From Sphaerolaimus hirsutus (taxonomy: Eukaryota > Nematoda > Chromadorea > Monhysterida > Sphaerolaimidae), in assembly GCA_964036195.1 (NCBI GenBank), contig OZ038451.1:18376747-18440746 (forward strand): DNA of 64,000 nucleotides, written 5' to 3'. Under the pieces are notes generated by a model. The model did not search any database and was not told the DNA's origin. It was given only the letters and a program-made list of their open reading frames with translations. The translations under genes were made by a program, and so were the position numbers. Numbering within the stretch: the first letter of the stretch is position 1; every line of letters starts with the position of its first letter. This document shows positions 59,501-64,000 of the stretch, piece by piece.

Positions 59501-61707
59501 CGTCGCCGCAGTTAGCCGCTTTGATTGGCCACAATGACCGCGCGGCCATCAAAGCAGCCCCCCCCCCCCGAAGATTGCCGCGCGTGGGTGCAAAGTGGTT
59601 CGCCGCTGCCGCCGCGCTACGGTAGCGCGGCAGCATGCAGTATCTATTTGTGCAGTGGGGCGAGCGCCAATTGGGCAGACTGTACGTAATTGAATCAGTG
59701 GTAGCTTTGTTCGTGCCGCGCTGCGGAACTGTTGATGTGGGGGCTCGTTTTGCAAAGGGTGGTGAAATGCGGGTGAAATTGAGTTTATGTGAAATTGGTG
59801 GGAATTCAATTTGTATGATATGTGACCAAAAATAATGAAAATTTATTGGGTTCGGGCCAAACAATTTCGGGTAGCTAAAATATGTAAACATTTTTGGCTG
59901 GCTCTATCAAGCTACAACAGAAAAAATTCACAACAGCAAAATCAAACAGCAAATGTCATAAAACGGCCACAAATAGACATATACAGTAACTGAGTTGTAT
60001 TTAGCTGTAAATTTGCAATACCTGTGTTCCTCTTTTGTCGAATTTGTAATATTTTGTTTAGAACGACGTTTCAAGCTGTTATTTGGCCCATGTTATTATC
60101 ACACATCACACAACTGATGAAGTGATGATACCATTCATTTCTCATTTACGCGGGAATTGCCGCCATATTAGAATTTCGGTGGTAAACTTCTTTGATGTAA
60201 CGTTTGCACGGGGACAAACGATTCAATCATTCAATTTTCTGCGCAACAACTGCAAATAGCCGCGACGCGACGTTTCTAGTGTGTAAAACCCAAATTTTCC
60301 AACTTGAGATAAACATCGAAATTGAGCCGAAACTGATAGCGATCTACTGCGCTACGAATTTTGGCGGCGCGGTAAAAAAGCGAAAATATGTCGTCATTTT
60401 CCATGGGTAAATAGATGCCGCGTTTAAACTGTCGGCGGCGCAATTCATGTTTTCTAAATTTGTTCAAAGGCGGCAAATGCAAATTGATGTATGTAACTGT
60501 ATAATGAGAAACGACTTTGACAAAAGTTTCACTGCACATTAGTGGTTGAATTGAATGTTTTTAGCAAACTTAATGTGATGTGGACGTTGTGTGGAAATTG
60601 AAAAGTGAACTTTCCCATGAACATGTATTTATTTACCATTAGTGTAATATAGGTATTCACTTCTTGTAACGATGAATGGGGTTCTCTCTCGCTTTATCAG
60701 AATGAATACCTATAATTAATTAGGAGGAAGACAAACTATGCAGACCCCGCTAAATATATAGAATGACTATAAAAACCCAATGATATTGTAAATATGTTCG
60801 ATTTCTCATAAAAACAATGTTACAATTCCGTCAGCGGCACAATTTAATTTTACCTCAATCCGCTGATATGGAAAGCTGCAACAAACATGTATCACCACTT
60901 GTTGGGCAAAAAAATCATCACACCCCTCCACCCCCAGGACCCCGTTGCCGTCGCGTGAAGCGCAAACGGCACGAGTCCACGTCGAGCGGCGCCGCGTCGC
61001 AGTGCAACAACGCGCAGCCGACCGCCGCGCCCGTCGCCAGTCCCGCTGCGAGCGCGACGGCGGCCGACTGCGGCGGCATGGGATTGCTGTCGCGCGGCGA
61101 CGAGAAGCGGCCGCGCACCGCCTTCACCGCCGAGCAGTTGGGCCGGCTCAAGTCCGAGTTTGACCAGCACAGGTGATTGTGTTTTGAGAGGTTGATGTTT
61201 TGTGAATTCAGGTTTATGCGATCGATTGATTAAATCGATATGAAGCGATCATGTTTAAAAAATTTATTTTAAAATTATTTCTCATGTTTACAGGTACCTC
61301 ACCGAGAAACGCAGGCAGGAACTCGCACACGAGCTGGGGCTAAATGAGAGTCAGATCAAAATTTGGTTTCAGGTGAGAGTGCATTTTTGGGAGAAGCGTT
61401 CTGTTATGGTTACACCTATTTTTTGATGCAAAATATTCTCCAACAAAAAATCCCGTGGGTCATTCTTCATCCCACATTGTAAGGAGTTATCAAATCAAGA
61501 GTTTTTCCATCAGAATTTCCATGGAAATTCGCTGCCATTCTACATATAAATCACATTTTATCAACTAAAAATTCAAATCATCAATTCTACCCGCAGAACA
61601 AGCGGGCAAAGATAAAAAAGCAGAGTGGACAAAGGAATCCCCTGGCGCTGTCGCTCATGGCCCAGGGCCTGTACAACCACGCCACCATACCCGTCGAGGC
61701 TGAATGA
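47501..61707 (+). CDS. en: Engrailed-class homeodomain transcription factor
   Basis: Nuclear repressor that sets segment polarity and neuronal identity. Seven coding exons in phase: 47501-47606, 47780-47938, 48109-48299, 48631-49087, 60938-61172, 61294-61372, 61597-61707 (TGA), giving 445 residues. Exon 3 ends with [12 protein letters not shown], the EH1 Groucho-binding motif. Exon 4 has Ser/Pro-rich sequence, a long glutamine tract and [15 protein letters not shown] (EH2, Exd/Pbx contact), completed by exon 5. Exon 5 leads into EKRPRTAF, the start of the homeodomain. Exons 6-7 carry helices 2-3 with [15 protein letters not shown] (Gln50, Asn51) and EH5 ([15 protein letters not shown]). The start is the first in-frame ATG, with a second Met nine codons on. 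The two homeodomain introns interrupt Arg24 and fall between Gln50 and Asn51. The tail after EH5 is short (ATIPVEAE). Confidence 0.94.
48864..48994 (+). repeat. en: CAG/CAA repeat coding polyglutamine in engrailed
   Basis: About 44 codons, almost all CAG or CAA, broken by Leu and two Asn-Gln-Leu units, encode the glutamine tract ahead of EH2. The end is a run of CAA. The mixed codons reduce slippage, but length polymorphism is likely. Confidence 0.9.
49941..50340. mobile_element. 400-bp foldback element with TTA duplication
   Basis: Inverted arms of nearly 200 bp (AGCGGCGTTTACACTGC outermost; AGTGTAAACGCCGCT-like mirror), meeting at a tight loop near 50128 (GAACCGACAAGTG / CACTTGTCGGTTC). 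Flanked by TTA at 49938-49940 and 50341-50343, in keeping with a PIF/Harbinger-type MITE. Lies in engrailed intron 4. Confidence 0.75.
51459..51606. mobile_element. 148-bp hAT MITE, TATCGAATATCG type
   Basis: Tips TAGGGTTCAAACG and CGTTTGAACCCTA, identical to the GGGACC type, but the body is an array of ATCGAATATCG units. Target duplication TTAGTGAC at 51451-51458; the other copy is split by the next element and resumes at 52830-52837. Confidence 0.9.
51611..52825. mobile_element. hAT element, GCGCCA type
   Basis: Target duplication CCTATTAG at 51603-51610 and 52826-52833. Tips TAGTGATGGAAAAAGCGCC and GGCGCTTTTCCATCACTA, with arrays of AGCGCCAAGCGCCAAAAGCGCC at both ends. No transposase ORF. 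It inserted across the boundary between the preceding MITE and its target duplication. Confidence 0.92.
56272..56543. repeat. CCGTAATTGCTTGAATTATTG inverted-end element
   Basis: Left tip TACCGTAATTGCTTGAAT, right tip ATTATTCTAGCAGATACGGTA, flanked by TA, with GGGGGGAATTATT units inside. Same family as 21356-21907; located in engrailed intron 4. Confidence 0.6.
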
Positions 61708-63690
61708 ACCCCTATGGCCACAAATTCAATTTGAAAGTAAGGCACTGGCGTCCATACAAATCAAAGTATTTGAATCTGGCCCCCGCGGGGCTGCACGCAC
61801 TTAGAAATGACTCATTCCACGCTTAGAATTCTATGAATGTGATTGTGACAAATTGAGTGAACATAAAATACATAGAAATAATGGATAAGATGTTTTCGTT
61901 GAATGTTGGGGCTAGTGTCACATTTTAGATAAATACCTATATGAATTTCTTCCATCACAATTTTCCAGGTAAATAAAATACCATGAATTTTTTAAACAGT
62001 TTGTTGTGCTGTAGTGATTTGTCCTTTTTAAACCTTAATACTTGAACTCCATTTTGTTTTAGATATATCGAAGATTTATCCATTGTGTCATTCATGTCTG
62101 ATTGCATTGTCAATTTGTATGGTAACATTCTGTTGGTTGTGATATGTGGCATCTTCCAAATGTTTTTTTTGTCTGCAACATTTGGCTATTCAGTTTTCTT
62201 CCATTTGAGTTATTCACCTATTTTCTAGGGGTATTAGCAAATGCACATTTTATCGTCTCAAAAAAGATCTTTTATGTTAATACAGCCATAGAGGCAGTTT
62301 GATGGCCGAAGTTGACATGTGCCATTTCTACTTTTATGTTGTCATATATTTATAAGTACACACCTATAGGTAATCATCATGTGTTTTTGTGAAGTCTTTT
62401 TTTCAACTTAGCTTTGCTTCTGTCACAGTATGTATTTTGTGTTATTTACTGAACAACTTATCAATGACATTTACCACCCTTGTGGGTATTACAGATTCTC
62501 ATTTCTGGTGTTATCACATATTTTGATTGAATTGCTTCCCATATCACTTCGCATGCTGAGATTATGTCCAGGAAACCATCCTATATTGTATCAAGTGCCC
62601 TGTCAAATGACAAATTTCCAATTTTAGAGGCCATTTCTATTTATATAGATGAAAATTGAATGCCAAGTTCGATGTCTTCTCTAAGATTTGTCACTTGACA
62701 TATTTAGCATTTAATTAAGCAGGATTGGAACTTTATTATAACGCGACACTGTCTACTCTTCATTTTTCAATGTAGGCAAATTGTGACTGTATTTTGCCGT
62801 TGTTTTATGGATTGACTACTTTGTTGTACAAATAAACGTGCATAAAATAAACACTGTATCAAATTACATTTTATAAACAAGGATATCTTAACATTGATAC
62901 ATCAAGATATCTTATAAAGTGCTTGAATTCTGCTATAATGTGCCTACTGCTTTGTCAACTGTAGTTGACGAGCAACTCATTCCGGTAAACTCGAATGTCG
63001 TTGAAATCTGATTCATGTCATGACTTCACCAAAACGTACCTAGTTTACCGGTCGTAAACAAGTGTGCGTTGAACCAATAGAACATGTTGAAAAAACGAAT
63101 TTCATGATAAATGAAACGGAATTAAACTTCAATTTAGATTAAAAAAGCGATCAACAGGGTATGGCTAAAAATTGAAAAATGCATGAAACAGGATGTTGTC
63201 CATTTGTAGTCTTCTATGTCTACCTTTTTATCAGGGTAAATACCGTAACACATGCTTAAATATGTGTCCAAAAGCGACAAGCGGAAAATATGGTGTTAAT
63301 TTTCTGATTGAACAAACACAAGTTTAGGATACCTCGTATCATTTGAACAGGGTAAATGTAAGGTGTTGCCATAGAAACAAGCAAAATTGAGAGAGAGCGA
63401 GGTATTACCCATTATAGGCCCACCAAGTGCACCGTAGAGCAATGTTCTCCGTTGAACCTGGCATCGCAGTCAAGTGCTCTGGAAAGTGACGAATTTCAGA
63501 CCAGCGAAGTTGCGATGTCAAGTGCCAAGTGACACAGCCCAAATTCAAGTTCCCGGTAGTGTATTTGATTTATTACCACTTGGATTGACCTCTCAGTTCT
63601 ACAACTTAGCTTCAGATGACACTTGAACTTTGAAATCATTTTGTCACTTAAAACTGCACTCCATAGCGCGAGGGGTCTCCACCAAAAGCT
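61708..63690. other. Downstream of engrailed; no gene found
   Basis: AT-rich. It holds the 3' UTR and a short element at about 62958-63072 with GTAGTTGACGAGC and TTTACCGGTCGTAAAC motifs. No open frame with coding character. Confidence 0.5.
61972..61977 (+). terminator. en: Candidate poly(A) signal of engrailed
   Basis: AATAAA lies about 265 bases after the TGA stop. Further AATAAA copies lie near 62830, so the 3' UTR may extend. Confidence 0.35.
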
Positions 63691-63828
63691 ATGTCCGAAC
63701 CGAGGGGAGACCAATCCCAATGGACTGACGCGTTGTACACTCTGCCGCCGGCCGCGTACATCGCCGCCGCCATGCTGTTGTACCTGCTCGCCATCGGCTT
63801 GCTCATGTTCATCAGATACTTGCTTATG
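63691..63828 (+). CDS. Possible first exon of a small membrane protein, partial
   Basis: ATG begins MSEPRGDQSQWTDALYTLPP, then a strongly hydrophobic stretch (AAYIAAAMLLYLLAIGLLMF) ending IRYLLM, one transmembrane helix with a soluble N-terminus. Codons are GC-rich at third positions. A GTTGGT donor follows at 63829; that donor type is used by several ASCC3 exons. If unspliced it stops three codons on. Later exons are outside the window; family not recognised. Confidence 0.5.
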
Positions 63829-63836
63829 GTTGGTTT

Positions 63837-63955
63837 ATAGCTATGGAACCTCCGGTAGTTCCCGTGGGGAACTAATTTTGCGTCAGAACTTTTTGAGGGG
63901 GGCTATTTAAGGGAGGGTTTTTTCCAGGGAGAACTATATTACGTCAATTCGTGAA
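63837..63955. repeat. GGAACCTCCGGTAGTTCCC repeat at the window edge
   Basis: GGGGAACTAATTTTGCGTCAG and a mirrored GGGAGAACTATATTACGTCA resemble the interior of the 18371 and 36452 elements. Too near the edge to define. Confidence 0.3.
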
Positions 63956-64000
63956 TTTTCACTCACATTTTTATCGGTTCATTGTATTGTAAATGTGAAC

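Larger units (their letters stand above)
49088..60937 (+). other. en: Engrailed intron 4 (11.85 kb)
   Basis: Separates EH2 from EH3 and the homeodomain. The first half holds transposons (49941, 51459, 51611 and, later, 56272). From about 53 to 55 kb and 58.3 to 60.4 kb it is repeat-poor with CpG-rich clusters (GCCGCC and TAATTGC motifs), which could be regulatory DNA. ORFs here are short and without coding character. Confidence 0.6.

Overview
The window is a piece of animal nuclear DNA. It has GC-rich coding exons with canonical GT-AG introns, set in AT-rich sequence packed with DNA transposons. Gene content (an engrailed-class homeobox gene, ASCC3, TRMT10) and heavy hAT-type transposon load fit an arthropod, perhaps a crustacean, but the species cannot be fixed from the sequence. 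A 200-base run of N (6184-6383) marks an assembly gap.

Layout. 1-1142: three minus-strand exons of an unrecognised gene. 1573-1749: an isolated plus-strand exon candidate. 2306-8035 (-): a TRMT10-family tRNA m1G9 methyltransferase gene, partly lost in the gap. 9131-40840 (-): a nearly complete ASCC3 helicase gene. I could place 44 coding exons, all phase-compatible, giving about 2,280 residues; only the exon(s) holding the start codon are missing. One ASCC3 intron also holds a tRNA-Ile(AAU) gene and a reverse-transcriptase-like ORF, and another holds a tRNA-like sequence between inverted repeats. 41-47.4 kb: a transposon nest. 47501-61707 (+): an engrailed gene of seven coding exons (445 residues) with EH1, EH2, homeodomain and EH5, and a 11.9 kb fourth intron. 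63691-63828 (+): a possible first exon of a small membrane protein.

Mobile DNA. Ten elements have perfect 8-bp target-site duplications and hAT-like tips (TAGGG, TAGTG, CAGAG or CAGGG); an eleventh is imperfect. They differ in tips and subterminal repeats (GGGACC, AAAGCGC, GCGCCA, GTTTACG, TATCGAA). Even so, seven share an internal near-palindrome, TGCGCGCTTGCGCGC followed by AAAATTTTT, and the AAAGCGC and GGGACC types appear to share the same internal body. One nest is three deep: hAT (42587-46064) holds a Mutator-like element with a 9-bp duplication (43151-45587), which holds another hAT (43292-44153). Elsewhere a hAT has landed inside the duplicated target of another. A separate family with CAGTCCCAGACC ends is scattered through introns, and one copy makes up almost an entire ASCC3 intron, as an introner would. 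A 1.4 kb foldback element supplies the 3' splice site of the penultimate TRMT10 exon.

Functionally, ASCC3 (ribosome rescue and alkylation repair) and TRMT10 (tRNA modification) are housekeeping genes in tandem on one strand. They lie 3' of and opposite to the developmental regulator engrailed. I see no evidence that the three act in one pathway.
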